Source: an uncultured Oscillospiraceae bacterium
Lineage (GTDB): Bacteria > Bacillota > Clostridia > Oscillospirales > Oscillospiraceae
Length of the DNA: 42,802 nt
Direction: 5' to 3'
Assembly: GCA_910588495.1 (NCBI GenBank)
Contig: CAJUPU010000027.1
Coordinates: forward strand, 1 to 42,802
Notes under the pieces: model-generated
Databases searched by the model: none
Seen by the model: the letters and a program-made list of their open reading frames with translations, nothing else
Told to the model about the DNA's origin: nothing
Position numbers and translations under genes: made by a program
Part shown: piece after piece, positions 24,824 to 33,623 of the stretch
Numbering within the stretch: position 1 is the first letter of the stretch
How the letters are laid out: every line of letters begins with the position of its first letter

Positions 24824-25795
24824 TCACCCGCCCCTCAGTTTTTTGAGGCCCAGGAAGGCCCGGGCCGCCGCCCGGAACACCATCCCGCCCGCGCACAGCG
24901 CCAGCACCGCCGCCGCGTCCTTTTTGGACGGGAACAGGGCCAGCACCCCCCAGCTGAAATACCGCCGGGCGTCCCGGCTCAGCCGCCTCAGATAGGCGTC
25001 CGCGTCCCCGTCCTCCGCCCCCGCCTTCACGGCAAGCACGGCCATCCACCGGTCGGTCTCCAGCGCCAGCCGCCGGAAGTGGGGCTCCGCCCGGGGGAAG
25101 CGGACGGCGGCGTCCCGGCACACCGCCTCCTGGACGGCCAGGGCGGTGCACTTGCGCGCGCTCATTTTGCTCTGCATCTGGCTCCCCTCCCGGCAGACGT
25201 AGTGGTAGAGCACATCGGGGATGCAGCTCACCTTGTCCGCGCGCCCCACCGCCTGGTAGAGGAAAAGCAGGTCCTCGCTGTAGAAAACGCTCTCGTCGAA
25301 GGGGCAGGCCCGGACCAGCCCGGCACGGTAGAGCTTGCCCCAGGGCACATGGTTGAAGGGCGCGCCCCTGGCCAGGCAGCACACCGCCTCCTCCCGGGAG
25401 AAGGTCCGGGCGGGGCCGCTCTCCAGCCGCAGGCCGTCCGCCCCGCAGGCGCTGATGTCCGCGCCGCTGTCCGTCAGGCTGCGGTGGAGCTTTTCCAGCA
25501 GGTCCGGCTCCACATGATCGTCCGCGTCCACAAAGCAGATCAGCGCTCCCGCCGCCCGTTCCACCCCCGCGTTCCGGGCGGCGGACGGCCCCCGGTTGAC
25601 GGGCAGGGCCACATACCGGAACCGCCCGTCCCGGGCCGCCCGCTCCCGGCACGCCCGGCCGCTCCCGTCGGTGGAGCCGTCGTCGGCCAGCACCACCTCC
25701 CAGTTGGGGTAGGTCTGGGCCGCCAAGGAGTCCAGGCACCGCTCCAGATAGTCCCCCGCGTTATAGACCGGCACCACCACGCTGATCAGCTCCAT
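24824..25795 (-). CDS. family 2 glycosyltransferase (paralogue of its neighbour)
   Basis: 323 residues. GT-A motifs ISVVVPVYNAGDYLERCL, LADDGSTDG, ARNAGVERAAGA and DADDHVEPDLL, then YSEDLLFLYQAV. Compared with the gene downstream, long identical blocks occur (AAQTYPNWE, AARDGRFRY, ARNAGVERA, DDHVEP). The ATG at 25795 has GAGGGGAG just upstream; an in-frame upstream extension is probably not translated. It overlaps the end of the GT4 gene by 10 bp. Confidence 0.92.
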   Translation of the reverse strand: MELISVVVPVYNAGDYLERCLDSLAAQTYPNWEVVLADDGSTDGSGRACRERAARDGRFRYVALPVNRGPSAARNAGVERAAGALICFVDADDHVEPDLLEKLHRSLTDSGADISACGADGLRLESGPARTFSREEAVCCLARGAPFNHVPWGKLYRAGLVRACPFDESVFYSEDLLFLYQAVGRADKVSCIPDVLYHYVCREGSQMQSKMSARKCTALAVQEAVCRDAAVRFPRAEPHFRRLALETDRWMAVLAVKAGAEDGDADAYLRRLSRDARRYFSWGVLALFPSKKDAAAVLALCAGGMVFRAAARAFLGLKKLRGG

Positions 25796-26865
25796 GTCTC
25801 CCCTCCTCCCTCCGCCGCCCGGCGGTAGCACTCCGCCAGGGCCCGGTGGGTCTCCTGGAGGCTGAACACCGCCTCCGCCCGGGCCCGGTTGGCGGCGGAC
25901 ATCCTTCTGAGCCGCTGGGTATCCCCGCCCAGCTCCGCCAAGGCCCGGGCCAGGGCGGGGACGTCGCCGGGCTCCACCAGGATCCCGTTCTCCTCCCCCA
26001 CCGCCTCGGGGATGGCGCCCACGGTGGTGCTGATGATGGCCTTGCCCGCCGCCATCCCCTCTAAAACGGCCATGGGCAGGCCCTCGTGGTAGGAGGGCAG
26101 CACCACGGCGGCGGCGTTTTTCAGCAGTTCCAGCTTTCGCGGGCCGTCCACCCAGCCCAGCACCGTGACACAGCCCTCCAGGCCCCGCTCCGCCGCCAGG
26201 GCCCGGACCTGCTCCACCTCGCCGTCCCCCGCCATGACGATCGACAGCGCCGGGTCCCGCTCCACCGCCAGCGCCGCCGCCTCCACCAGGTCATAGGCCC
26301 CCTTCCTGGCCCCCAGGCGGCCCAGCATCACAAAGGAATGGGGGTGCTCCGCCGGGTCGGACACCGCCGCCCCCAGCCGGGCGGGGTCCACCCCGTTGTG
26401 CAGCACCCGGCAGTTCCCGGTGTGGAAGCGGGCCTCCAGCTCCCGCCGCCAGCCCTCCGACAGGGCCAGCACCAGATCGGCGCGGTGAAAAAGACGGTCC
26501 ACGATCCCCCGTCTCCAGGGCCCCAGGCCGTCGTAAAAGTCCAGGAATTCCGCGCCGTGGACGTGGACCACCGCCCGTTTCCCCGCCCGCTTGATCGCGC
26601 GCAGATAGGCCGCCTTGCGCAGCGCGCTGCCCCTTTCCGCAGTGTGCAGGTGGAACAGGTCGTACGCTCGGTAACAGGTCAGAAACCGCAGGTAGGCCCA
26701 GGCGCAGTACAGCAGCCGCCGGGGCAGGCTGCCGTCGATGTAGGACGGGAACGTATGGATCTCAAACTCCCGGCCCAGCGTCCCGCTCTCCCGGATGTCC
26801 CGGATCACCGCGGCCATCCCGCCCCGGGAGCCCGTCTCGCTGGGCCCGACCACCAAGACCTTCAT
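25786..26865 (-). CDS. family 4 glycosyltransferase
   Basis: 359 residues with the GT-B fold: N-terminal KVLVVGPSETGSRGGMAAVI glycine loop, VHVHGAEFLDFY, and C-terminal FVMLGRLGARKGAYDLVEA, AGDGEVEQV and the EX7E-type nucleotide-sugar site PSYHEGLPMAVLEGMAAG. Retaining glycosyl transfer to the lipid-linked intermediate is expected. GGAGGGG before the ATG at 26865 decides the start against a longer open frame. Confidence 0.93.
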   Translation of the reverse strand: MKVLVVGPSETGSRGGMAAVIRDIRESGTLGREFEIHTFPSYIDGSLPRRLLYCAWAYLRFLTCYRAYDLFHLHTAERGSALRKAAYLRAIKRAGKRAVVHVHGAEFLDFYDGLGPWRRGIVDRLFHRADLVLALSEGWRRELEARFHTGNCRVLHNGVDPARLGAAVSDPAEHPHSFVMLGRLGARKGAYDLVEAAALAVERDPALSIVMAGDGEVEQVRALAAERGLEGCVTVLGWVDGPRKLELLKNAAAVVLPSYHEGLPMAVLEGMAAGKAIISTTVGAIPEAVGEENGILVEPGDVPALARALAELGGDTQRLRRMSAANRARAEAVFSLQETHRALAECYRRAAEGGGETWS

Positions 26866-26878
26866 GTGCCCCTCCCCC

Positions 26879-27358
26879 TCACAGCGCGCCGAGGAACTGG
26901 TCCAGCGACGCCAGAAATGCCTCCGTATTGGAGCGAAAGGGCTTTGGGGGGTGGCTTCGGACCCACCGCAGGGCCTCCCCCAGCTCCTCCACCTCCAGGC
27001 AGGCGTACACCAGCCCCAGCTGGTGCAGCCGCCGGACCAGCTCCAGCTGGTGGTCGTCCACATGCTCCCCATACCGGGCCAGCCGGGGGACCGCCACCGT
27101 CCGTTTCCCCCGCTTGGCCGCCTCCACCATGGTGCCCGCCCCGCCGTGGGCGATCAGCACATCGCACGCCTCCAGCAGCGCGCCAAACTCCTCCCGGTCG
27201 TAAAATGCCCGCGCGCGGCAAAAGCGGGGGGCATAGCCGCCGTGTCCCGACTGGACCACCACCTCCTCGATGACGATCCGGCCCTTCGCCATCCGGTCCA
27301 CCTGGCGCAGCAGGCGGTCGAAGGGGAATTTCTGCGATCCCACCGTCACAAATATCAT
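26879..27358 (-). CDS. PssE/Alg13-like glycosyltransferase catalytic subunit
   Basis: 159 residues beginning MIFVTVGSQKFPFDRLLRQV, with CDVLIAHGGAGTMVEAAKRGKR, the GT28 C-terminal donor-binding part. Such short proteins act together with an Alg14/PssD-like membrane partner, encoded upstream here. GGGAG lies before the ATG at 27358. Unlike most such pairs, the two genes are not adjacent but separated by 186 bp. Confidence 0.88.
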   Translation of the reverse strand: MIFVTVGSQKFPFDRLLRQVDRMAKGRIVIEEVVVQSGHGGYAPRFCRARAFYDREEFGALLEACDVLIAHGGAGTMVEAAKRGKRTVAVPRLARYGEHVDDHQLELVRRLHQLGLVYACLEVEELGEALRWVRSHPPKPFRSNTEAFLASLDQFLGAL

Positions 27359-27544
27359 AAGCGCTCCCTCAGCACCTGCATCCACAGCCGAGACCGCCGG
27401 ATGGCCGAGGGATCGTTCCGGCAGGCAAGGCAAATTTTCGCAGGAATAGTTGGGTCTATTTCAAGAAAATTTAACGCCGCATGATGGGAAAAGCCCCGGC
27501 GAGACGGTGAATCGAGGTTGCGAATACAGGTTCTAAGTGTTCCC
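27359..27544. other. 186-bp non-coding gap within the polysaccharide operon
   Basis: This stretch is more AT-rich than its flanks and breaks an otherwise overlapping or closely spaced operon. It holds an inverted repeat, AAATTTTC near 27431 with GAAAATTT about 30 bp on, enclosing a smaller AATAG/CTATT hairpin. I see no coding content, clear promoter or terminator. It may be the remnant of an inserted repetitive element. Confidence 0.5.
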
Positions 27545-28015
27545 TCAATATATCCCGCCCACATACAGGGCGTTGGGATAGTGCTCTCGCAGCTCCGGCC
27601 ACTGGACGTAGAACCGGTGGGCGAAGCGGTAGAGGAGCTTCCCCGTCCGGGTGGGGGACTCCACCTTGGCATAGGATTCGATGAACACCAGCTTCGCCCC
27701 CAGCCCCCGGGCCAGCAGGCACAGCGGGACGGTGGCCAGCGCCCCGGTGCACACCACCGCGTCCGGCCGCTCCGTCAGGCAGATCAGCAGCGCCCGCGCC
27801 GCGTTCACCGCCATCCGGGGCAGGCACCCCCATTCCCTCCGGTTCACCTGGAGGAGATAGCGGCACCGGACGCCCCCCAGCGCCGCCGTGTACGCCGTCT
27901 TTTCCGTGACGATGAAGCTGTCGTACCGCTCCATGAGGGGCCGGAGGACCAGCAGCTCCTCCAAATGGCCCCCGGAGGAGGCGGCAAAGCAGATCTTGGG
28001 CCGTTTTTTGCTCAA
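27545..28015 (-). CDS. PssD/Alg14-like glycosyltransferase partner
   Basis: About 156 residues: KICFAASSGGHLEELLVLRPL at the start, a hydrophobic segment around ALLICLTERPDAVVCTGALATVPLC, and VFIESYAKVESPTRTGKLLYRF, all typical of the membrane-anchored PssD/Alg14 partner that recruits the PssE/Alg13-like subunit. The start is a TTG at 28015 that overlaps the wzy stop (TTGA), with AGGAAGGGGG upstream. The pair commonly adds the second sugar onto the priming sugar. Confidence 0.87.
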   Translation of the reverse strand: MSKKRPKICFAASSGGHLEELLVLRPLMERYDSFIVTEKTAYTAALGGVRCRYLLQVNRREWGCLPRMAVNAARALLICLTERPDAVVCTGALATVPLCLLARGLGAKLVFIESYAKVESPTRTGKLLYRFAHRFYVQWPELREHYPNALYVGGIY

Positions 28016-29325
28016 GCCGCCCCGCCCCCTTCCTCCGGGCCGCCCTTGACGGGGGGCGGCTCCCCGCCCCGGCGGCTCCACTGGGCGCAGCGCTCCTCCA
28101 ACGCCGCCCGGGCCTGGCCGTCCAGGCCGCAGGCCATGGGCACCAGGGCGCAGGCGATCAGCGTATAGGGGTAGTAGATGGTGTTGTCGGTGGCGTACAG
28201 CACGAAGCAGTAGACACAGATGCCCAAAAACAGGCACCCGGACTCCCTGCCCCCCTGCCGGAACCAATAGCGCAGGCGGGCCGCCAGCCAGCCCCACAGC
28301 CACACCCAGTACCCCACGAAGCCCAGGTTGAGGTACAGGCGCAAAAAGTCGTTGTGGATGGGCATACGGGTGGGGTCGGGCACGGGGTAGACCGCGCCCG
28401 ACGCCCAGTCCACGAAGCGCTCGAACCCCGTCCCCCGCCCCATGTAGGGAAAGGAGATGTGGTAATAGGGCTCCAGGTTCTCGTACATCTCCACCCGGCC
28501 CATGGTGTCGATCTGGAATCGCTCCTCCAAAAACCGGAACAGGCCGTACCGGATCGACGCGATGTACGCGAAGCTGACGATCATCATCCCCACCGCCGCG
28601 CACATCGCCGCCTGCCGGGCCGCCTTCTCCGGCAGCAGCCGCAGCAGGGCGGCCGCGGCGAAGCCCAGGGCGACGGCGGGCACGGCGATCCGCTTCAGCC
28701 CGATCAGGAAGAACAGCGCCGTCAGCGCCAGCCACACCGGCGCCCGGGGGATCCGTTTCCAGTTCAGCAGCAGATAGATCAGGAAGGGGCCGAAGGCGAA
28801 GGTGATGTCGTGGCTCTCCAGGCGCATCATCAGCGGGCCGGTCTCCCCGCTGAAGGTGATCAAAAGGGTGCAGAACTCTTGCAGGAACTGGCTCAGGCCC
28901 CCCTCCTGGATCACCACCAGCACACTGAGCAGGTTGGCCGCGCACATGGAGCCCAGGCAGTACCAGATCCCCCGCTCGCCGAAGAGGTACAGCGTGGCGG
29001 CGGCCACCGCCACCGAGAGCAGCTGGGGCGCGATCATGCTCACCCCGTTGACCACCGCGGCGCTCTCCGCCCCGGAGGACACCCAGACGGCGGCGGAGAA
29101 CACCAGGGGGATCAGGAAGGGCAGGGCCTGGACCAGGGCGTGGCGGGTCAGGACCAGAAGGCGGTCCAGCCGCACGCTCACGATGAGATCCAGCAGGGCC
29201 AGCGCCACGATGCCCACCGCGCAGGGGTTCTTGAGGCTCAGCTCCATCCCCCCGACGGAGAAATAGGCGTCCTGCAGGAAGAACATGGCCGTGGCCAGGG
29301 CCGTATAGATCGCTGCGCTCAACAC
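28012..29325 (-). CDS. O-antigen/exopolysaccharide polymerase (Wzy-like)
   Basis: 437 residues with about ten hydrophobic helices and a large loop between late helices carrying MGRGTGFERFVDWASG and PIHNDFLRLYLNLGFVGYW, the H-N-D-F/L segment common to Wzy/O-antigen ligases. It would polymerise flipped repeat units outside the membrane. The start is a GTG at 29325 with GGGGG upstream; the C-terminal tail is Pro/Gly-rich and overlaps the pssD start. Confidence 0.87.
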   Translation of the reverse strand: MLSAAIYTALATAMFFLQDAYFSVGGMELSLKNPCAVGIVALALLDLIVSVRLDRLLVLTRHALVQALPFLIPLVFSAAVWVSSGAESAAVVNGVSMIAPQLLSVAVAAATLYLFGERGIWYCLGSMCAANLLSVLVVIQEGGLSQFLQEFCTLLITFSGETGPLMMRLESHDITFAFGPFLIYLLLNWKRIPRAPVWLALTALFFLIGLKRIAVPAVALGFAAAALLRLLPEKAARQAAMCAAVGMMIVSFAYIASIRYGLFRFLEERFQIDTMGRVEMYENLEPYYHISFPYMGRGTGFERFVDWASGAVYPVPDPTRMPIHNDFLRLYLNLGFVGYWVWLWGWLAARLRYWFRQGGRESGCLFLGICVYCFVLYATDNTIYYPYTLIACALVPMACGLDGQARAALEERCAQWSRRGGEPPPVKGGPEEGGGAA

Positions 29326-29353
29326 TCAGCGCCCCCCTTCCGCCCCGCCGCCC

Positions 29354-31222
29354 TCACACCGAGACGGGACCGCCCGCCCCGGCGGGGGCGGCGTCCACCC
29401 GCTTCATGGCGGTGGACAAGAGCTCCCGGATGTAATAGCATTTTTCCTCCCCCGCGCAGGCGAAGCCCCGGCACAGCTGGATCGGGCGGCCGGTGTCCCT
29501 GCCGCGCTCCTCCAGCACCACGCCCATCTGGAACAGGGCGGCCTCCACCTGGTCCCTGCCCATGGACTCGGCAAACACCAGGTACTGCCCCGCCCCGTTG
29601 TTGCCCACGAACAGCTTGTCGGAGGGGGCAAAGACGGAGGTGAGCACCGCCACGAAGTCCTTGATCAGCCGGTCCCCGGCCTCCCGGCCCTGCCGGGCGT
29701 TCACCGACTGCAGCTGGGAGAGCCGGAACACCACGCAGGCGAAGCCCTCCGGGATCGGCCGGCCCTCCCGGGCGGTGATGAACTGGTCGCACTTGGCCCG
29801 GTTGGGCAGGCCGTCCACCTTGTTGGTGAAGGCGTAGTACTCGATGAAGTCCTCGATCCGGCCGAACACCGCCGCCCCCGCGCAGCCCAGGGCGCCGAAG
29901 ATCACCACGATCAGCGCGGTGAAGAGCAGGATCGGGAAGCGCTCGGTGACCCGGACGCTGGAGAGCATCACGATGTTCCGCACCCCCAGGTACTCGTTGT
30001 ACTCGTCGTTGGTCTCGTAGTAGACGGCCTGGAGGGCGTTGATCTTCTCCGCCAGGCGCTGGATCTCGCCCAGCACCCGCTCCTGCGCCGCCTGGGGGGA
30101 GCGGGCGGGGGCCCCGGCGAACACGCCCAGGATGTAGTCGTTGTACTGTCCGTCGATCAGGGCGTGCTCATAGAGGGTGCGGTCCTCGATGTACTTCATC
30201 AGCAGCTTGTCGTACTCCGCCGTGCGGTCCACGGGGGTCCAGTTCCCATCCGGGTCCTGGTCCCGCTCGTCATACACGTCGGGCAGCACGTTGTTTTGCT
30301 GGTAGGTCTCGCCGTCCTCCCCCGCCGCGCCGGAGACGGCGCCGAACTCCCCCATGGCGCTCTCATAGGAGCCGATGATCCCCCGGATCCGGTCGATCTC
30401 AAAGGAGACCGCGGTGTTGGCGATGGCCAGGTCGTTGTTCCGGTTGCGGTATTTGTCCAGCAGCACGTCCCGGTCCTTGGTGATCTTCCCCTCCAGGATC
30501 TGGGAGAAGAGCTGGCGCACCTCCACCTGCCGGAGGAAGCTGAACTCGTCCTTCAGGTCCTGGAAGCTGAGGCCGGTGCGGCTGGAGCGGAACTCCCCGT
30601 TCCAGTTCACCTTGTCCGTCAGGTGGTCCACCATGTCCTCCAGGGTGGCGTCCATCACCTCGGCCATCTCCAGGTAGTCATAGCCCTTGGCGGTGATGTC
30701 GCTGACGGGGTTGGCCGCCAGGGCGGTGTTCACGTGGGTCTTGCCGTAATAGGCGGCGTACTCCTGGAGGATCTGGTCCAGCACCCTGCGGGGGAAGTCC
30801 TTTCCGCTGCCCACCCCGCAGCTGAAGGTGACCAGATACCGGGTGGGGTTGAGCTCATAGTCCTCCTCGCCGTTGTCCAGCTTGGACTGCTGGATCTTCA
30901 GATCCTCCTCGGTGATCACGGGCTCCACCTGGATGCCCATGCGGATGTCGTCGGTGGTGGCCTGGGCGTAGTCGATGTCCAGCGCCTTCATGGCCTGGGC
31001 CACCAGGTTGGTGGAGTAGATCTCGGTGGTGTCGATGGGGGTGCCGTCGGGGGACAGCCCCTCGGCGGCCCGGGCCCCGGTGTACTCGATCACCGTGGCG
31101 GCGGTGTACTGCTGTATGCGCAGCTGGGCCGCCAGGAAGAACACGATCCCCGCCAGCACCGAGAACCCGGCGATCGCCGCCCGGTATTTTTTCAGATAGC
31201 GGAACACGTCCAGCTCTTTCAT
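29354..31222 (-). CDS. Wzz-like chain-length protein fused to a degenerate GGDEF domain
   Basis: 622 residues. Residues about 16-36 are the first membrane helix (FRYLKKYRAAIAGFSV start), followed by a long extracytoplasmic coiled-coil region as in Wzz/CapA chain-length regulators, and a second helix at about 429-454. The cytoplasmic end resembles a GGDEF domain: VDGLPNRAKCDQFI at 469 and LQSVNARQGREAGDRLIKD match the conserved GGDEF core, but the active-site loop reads NNGAGQY (541-547) and no RxxD inhibitory site is in place. It is therefore unlikely to make c-di-GMP and might bind a nucleotide or act as a scaffold. AGGGGAGG precedes the ATG at 31222, which overlaps the stop of the upstream gene (ATGA). 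Confidence 0.8.
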   Translation of the reverse strand: MKELDVFRYLKKYRAAIAGFSVLAGIVFFLAAQLRIQQYTAATVIEYTGARAAEGLSPDGTPIDTTEIYSTNLVAQAMKALDIDYAQATTDDIRMGIQVEPVITEEDLKIQQSKLDNGEEDYELNPTRYLVTFSCGVGSGKDFPRRVLDQILQEYAAYYGKTHVNTALAANPVSDITAKGYDYLEMAEVMDATLEDMVDHLTDKVNWNGEFRSSRTGLSFQDLKDEFSFLRQVEVRQLFSQILEGKITKDRDVLLDKYRNRNNDLAIANTAVSFEIDRIRGIIGSYESAMGEFGAVSGAAGEDGETYQQNNVLPDVYDERDQDPDGNWTPVDRTAEYDKLLMKYIEDRTLYEHALIDGQYNDYILGVFAGAPARSPQAAQERVLGEIQRLAEKINALQAVYYETNDEYNEYLGVRNIVMLSSVRVTERFPILLFTALIVVIFGALGCAGAAVFGRIEDFIEYYAFTNKVDGLPNRAKCDQFITAREGRPIPEGFACVVFRLSQLQSVNARQGREAGDRLIKDFVAVLTSVFAPSDKLFVGNNGAGQYLVFAESMGRDQVEAALFQMGVVLEERGRDTGRPIQLCRGFACAGEEKCYYIRELLSTAMKRVDAAPAGAGGPVSV

Positions 31223-32658
31223 GCCGCCGCCTCCCCTCGATCGCGCTGTTTGCGCCGCCTCCATCCCCCGGCCTTGGGCGGGCGGCTGCGGAGATGCTCC
31301 CGGTAGAAGGGCTCCAGGAGGTACAGTCCCCCCAGGGCGGCGGTGAACAGCGCCGCCCTCACAAGGGCGTCCAGCGCCTCCCCCAGCACCGGGGGCGCGC
31401 CGTAGCACACCTGGATGTAGCCGTCCCGCTTCTCCCGCACATACGCGCCGCACAGCTCCCGGCACTGGGCGGACAGGGCGGTCAGCTCCTCCTTCAGCTC
31501 CTGGATGCGCCGGTCCGCCTGCTCCCTGGCCTGGGAGGAGGCCGCGCCCGCCCCCACCTGGGCGGCGGCGTAGGAATCGTGCTCCATCTCCTCCAGCAGC
31601 TTGGTGGCGGACTCCAGGTGCTCCTTGGCCTCCTCGGCGAAGTAGTCCACCCCCACCTTGGTCTTGGACATGTAGAACTCCCGGTCCTCGTCATAGGTGG
31701 GGATGAGCACGAAGCGGGTCATGTAGGCGTTGTACATGTCGATGGCCTCGATGCGCACGTCGTGGGCGGCCATGTCCTTCATCCGCTCGGTGTCCAGCAG
31801 GCGGTTGGCGAACTGCATCCTGGCCTGATAGGTGGCCCGCTCCCGGGACAGGCCGTTCTCCAGCACCAAAGCCTCATAGCGCTCCAGCTCGATGTCCACG
31901 AAGTTGTCGATCTTTTTGGACAGGGAGGCGAAGGTCTCCCCTCCGTCCGCGGAGCGGAAGCTGCTGCTCTGGCTGCTGTAGGTGGGCAGATAGTTTTTCA
32001 GCTTGTACGCCTGCATCTCCAGAAAGTCCTTGGCGTCCAGGTACTCCATCTCCTCCAGCCCGTCGAAGGACAGGTCCAGCACGCTGTCGTTCTCCGCGTA
32101 GCCGCCCACCAGCTCCTCCCAGTACACATCGGCCAGCAGCTCCAGCACCAGCCTGGGCCGGACGCGGTACAGCGCCGCCCGCTCCGAGCAGTGGACCCAG
32201 TACTCCGTGGAGATCTTCAGCGAGGACTCCTGCTCGGCGTCCAGCTTCTCCGCGTCCAGGGGGGTGGAGATGGACAGCAGGCCCGCCAGCTCCTGGGTGG
32301 TCAGCTCCAGGTCCCCCCGCCGGATCACCCGCTCCAGCACCGGCTCGGACAGGATGCCCGCCTCGCTGAACCGGGTGGCGTTGGGGTACTGCCCCCGGGC
32401 GGCCTCCTCGTAATTGAGCACCATCAGCATATCGGGGGCCCACAGCCGGACGGCCATCCCGCTGGCGAAGCAGGCCAGGAAAAACAGCGCCCCAAACACC
32501 GCCAGCCGCGCCCTGGTCCCCGCCAGGCGGCCCAGGCCGTCCCTCACCTTCAGCACCGGCAGGGCCGCCTTCACCTTGAAAAAGCGGCGGACCAGCCGCA
32601 GGTACATCCAGACCAGGCACAGCGTCAGCGCCAGTCCGGCCGCGCTCACAACGATCAT
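31219..32658 (-). CDS. membrane protein with long extracytoplasmic domain, probable Wzz-like partner
   Basis: 479 residues: hydrophobic segments at about 4-24 and 51-71, a large helical, charged extracytoplasmic region (about 72-425, with coiled-coil stretches such as ADRRIQELKEELTALSAQCR), and a C-terminal membrane helix around 430-450 before a basic tail. The layout resembles polysaccharide co-polymerases, but I see no clear family signature. Its stop overlaps the start of the Wzz-GGDEF gene, so the two proteins are made together and may form one complex that sets chain length. Confidence 0.65.
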   Translation of the reverse strand: MIVVSAAGLALTLCLVWMYLRLVRRFFKVKAALPVLKVRDGLGRLAGTRARLAVFGALFFLACFASGMAVRLWAPDMLMVLNYEEAARGQYPNATRFSEAGILSEPVLERVIRRGDLELTTQELAGLLSISTPLDAEKLDAEQESSLKISTEYWVHCSERAALYRVRPRLVLELLADVYWEELVGGYAENDSVLDLSFDGLEEMEYLDAKDFLEMQAYKLKNYLPTYSSQSSSFRSADGGETFASLSKKIDNFVDIELERYEALVLENGLSRERATYQARMQFANRLLDTERMKDMAAHDVRIEAIDMYNAYMTRFVLIPTYDEDREFYMSKTKVGVDYFAEEAKEHLESATKLLEEMEHDSYAAAQVGAGAASSQAREQADRRIQELKEELTALSAQCRELCGAYVREKRDGYIQVCYGAPPVLGEALDALVRAALFTAALGGLYLLEPFYREHLRSRPPKAGGWRRRKQRDRGEAAA

Positions 32659-32680
32659 GGCGTATATCCTCCTCTCCCCG

Positions 32681-33595
32681 TCAGGACCGGCCCGGCTCCG
32701 GGCGGCCGTTGATGTCGATCACCGCCAGCTCCGGGCGGTCGTTCACCCGTGGGAAGCCGCTGTGGCCCCCCATCCCCCGGGAGACGAAGATCGTCCCCCG
32801 GGCCAGGCGGTACATCCCGCCGCTGTACTTGGGAAACAGCCCCGTGTCCCCGTGGTACAGCCCCCCCACGAAGGGGAGCCGGACCTGCCCGCCGTGGTAG
32901 TGGCCGCACACGCCCAGATCCACCGCCCCCTGCGCCAGATGGTCGTAAAACAAGCTGGGATAGTGGGCGATGAGCAGCTTGAACGCCCCGCTGCGCTCAT
33001 ACTCCTGGAAAAAACCGGCGCCGTACTCCTCATAGCCCTCCACGGAGGTGGTCAGCCCGCCGATCAGCATCGGGGTCTTATTGATGGTCACCGCTTCCGC
33101 CCGGTTCACCAGCACATGGACCCCCTGCTCCGTCAGCAGGCGCTCCAGGTCGCTGCCCTGCTCGTACATCAGATGGCTCTCGTGGTTGCCCGGGCCGTAG
33201 TAGACGGGGGCGATCTCCACCAGGCGGCCGCACAGGGAGAGCACCACGTCCAGCCTGCCGTCGTCCGCGTTGACCATGTCCCCGGCCACGGCGATCAGGT
33301 CGGGCCGCAGCGCGGCGATCTGGTCCACCAGCTCCTGGTTGTCCGCTCCGAACTCCCGGTCGTGGAGGTCGGAGAGCACGATCACCCGGATGTTCTCCCC
33401 GCCCGCCGCCTTGGGGGAATAGAGGTGGTAAAAGGTCACCTCCAGCTCCTCCGACAGCAGATAGCGCACGCCCAGCGCCGCCAATCCCACCGCCAGCACC
33501 GCGCACAGGAGGGTCCCTATGCGGCGGCCCCGGCTCCACGGCCTCCGGCCCGGCCTGCCCTTGACTGCCTGTGTCTTTTCTGCCTGTCCGCCCAT
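32681..33595 (-). CDS. membrane-anchored calcineurin-like metallophosphoesterase
   Basis: 304 residues. One membrane helix near the N-terminus (about 27-47) then an outward catalytic domain with all metal-ligand motifs: VLSDLHDREFG, AGDMVN, GPGNHE, LIAHYPS and CGHYHGGQ. This is the YkuE/YaeI type of phosphoesterases. In a Wzy-type locus it could dephosphorylate undecaprenyl pyrophosphate released by polymerisation, but this is inferred only from position. GGGAGG lies before the ATG. Confidence 0.9.
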   Translation of the reverse strand: MGGQAEKTQAVKGRPGRRPWSRGRRIGTLLCAVLAVGLAALGVRYLLSEELEVTFYHLYSPKAAGGENIRVIVLSDLHDREFGADNQELVDQIAALRPDLIAVAGDMVNADDGRLDVVLSLCGRLVEIAPVYYGPGNHESHLMYEQGSDLERLLTEQGVHVLVNRAEAVTINKTPMLIGGLTTSVEGYEEYGAGFFQEYERSGAFKLLIAHYPSLFYDHLAQGAVDLGVCGHYHGGQVRLPFVGGLYHGDTGLFPKYSGGMYRLARGTIFVSRGMGGHSGFPRVNDRPELAVIDINGRPEPGRS

Positions 33596-33623
33596 TGCTC
33601 TGCCTCCCGCTTCTCCAGTCGTT

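Noticed and set aside
27359..27672. A 105-codon frame bridging the pssD-pssE gap, as a possible frameshifted extension of either gene.
   Set aside because: It runs in a different frame from pssD, shares no family motif, and both neighbours are complete at the lengths expected for their families.
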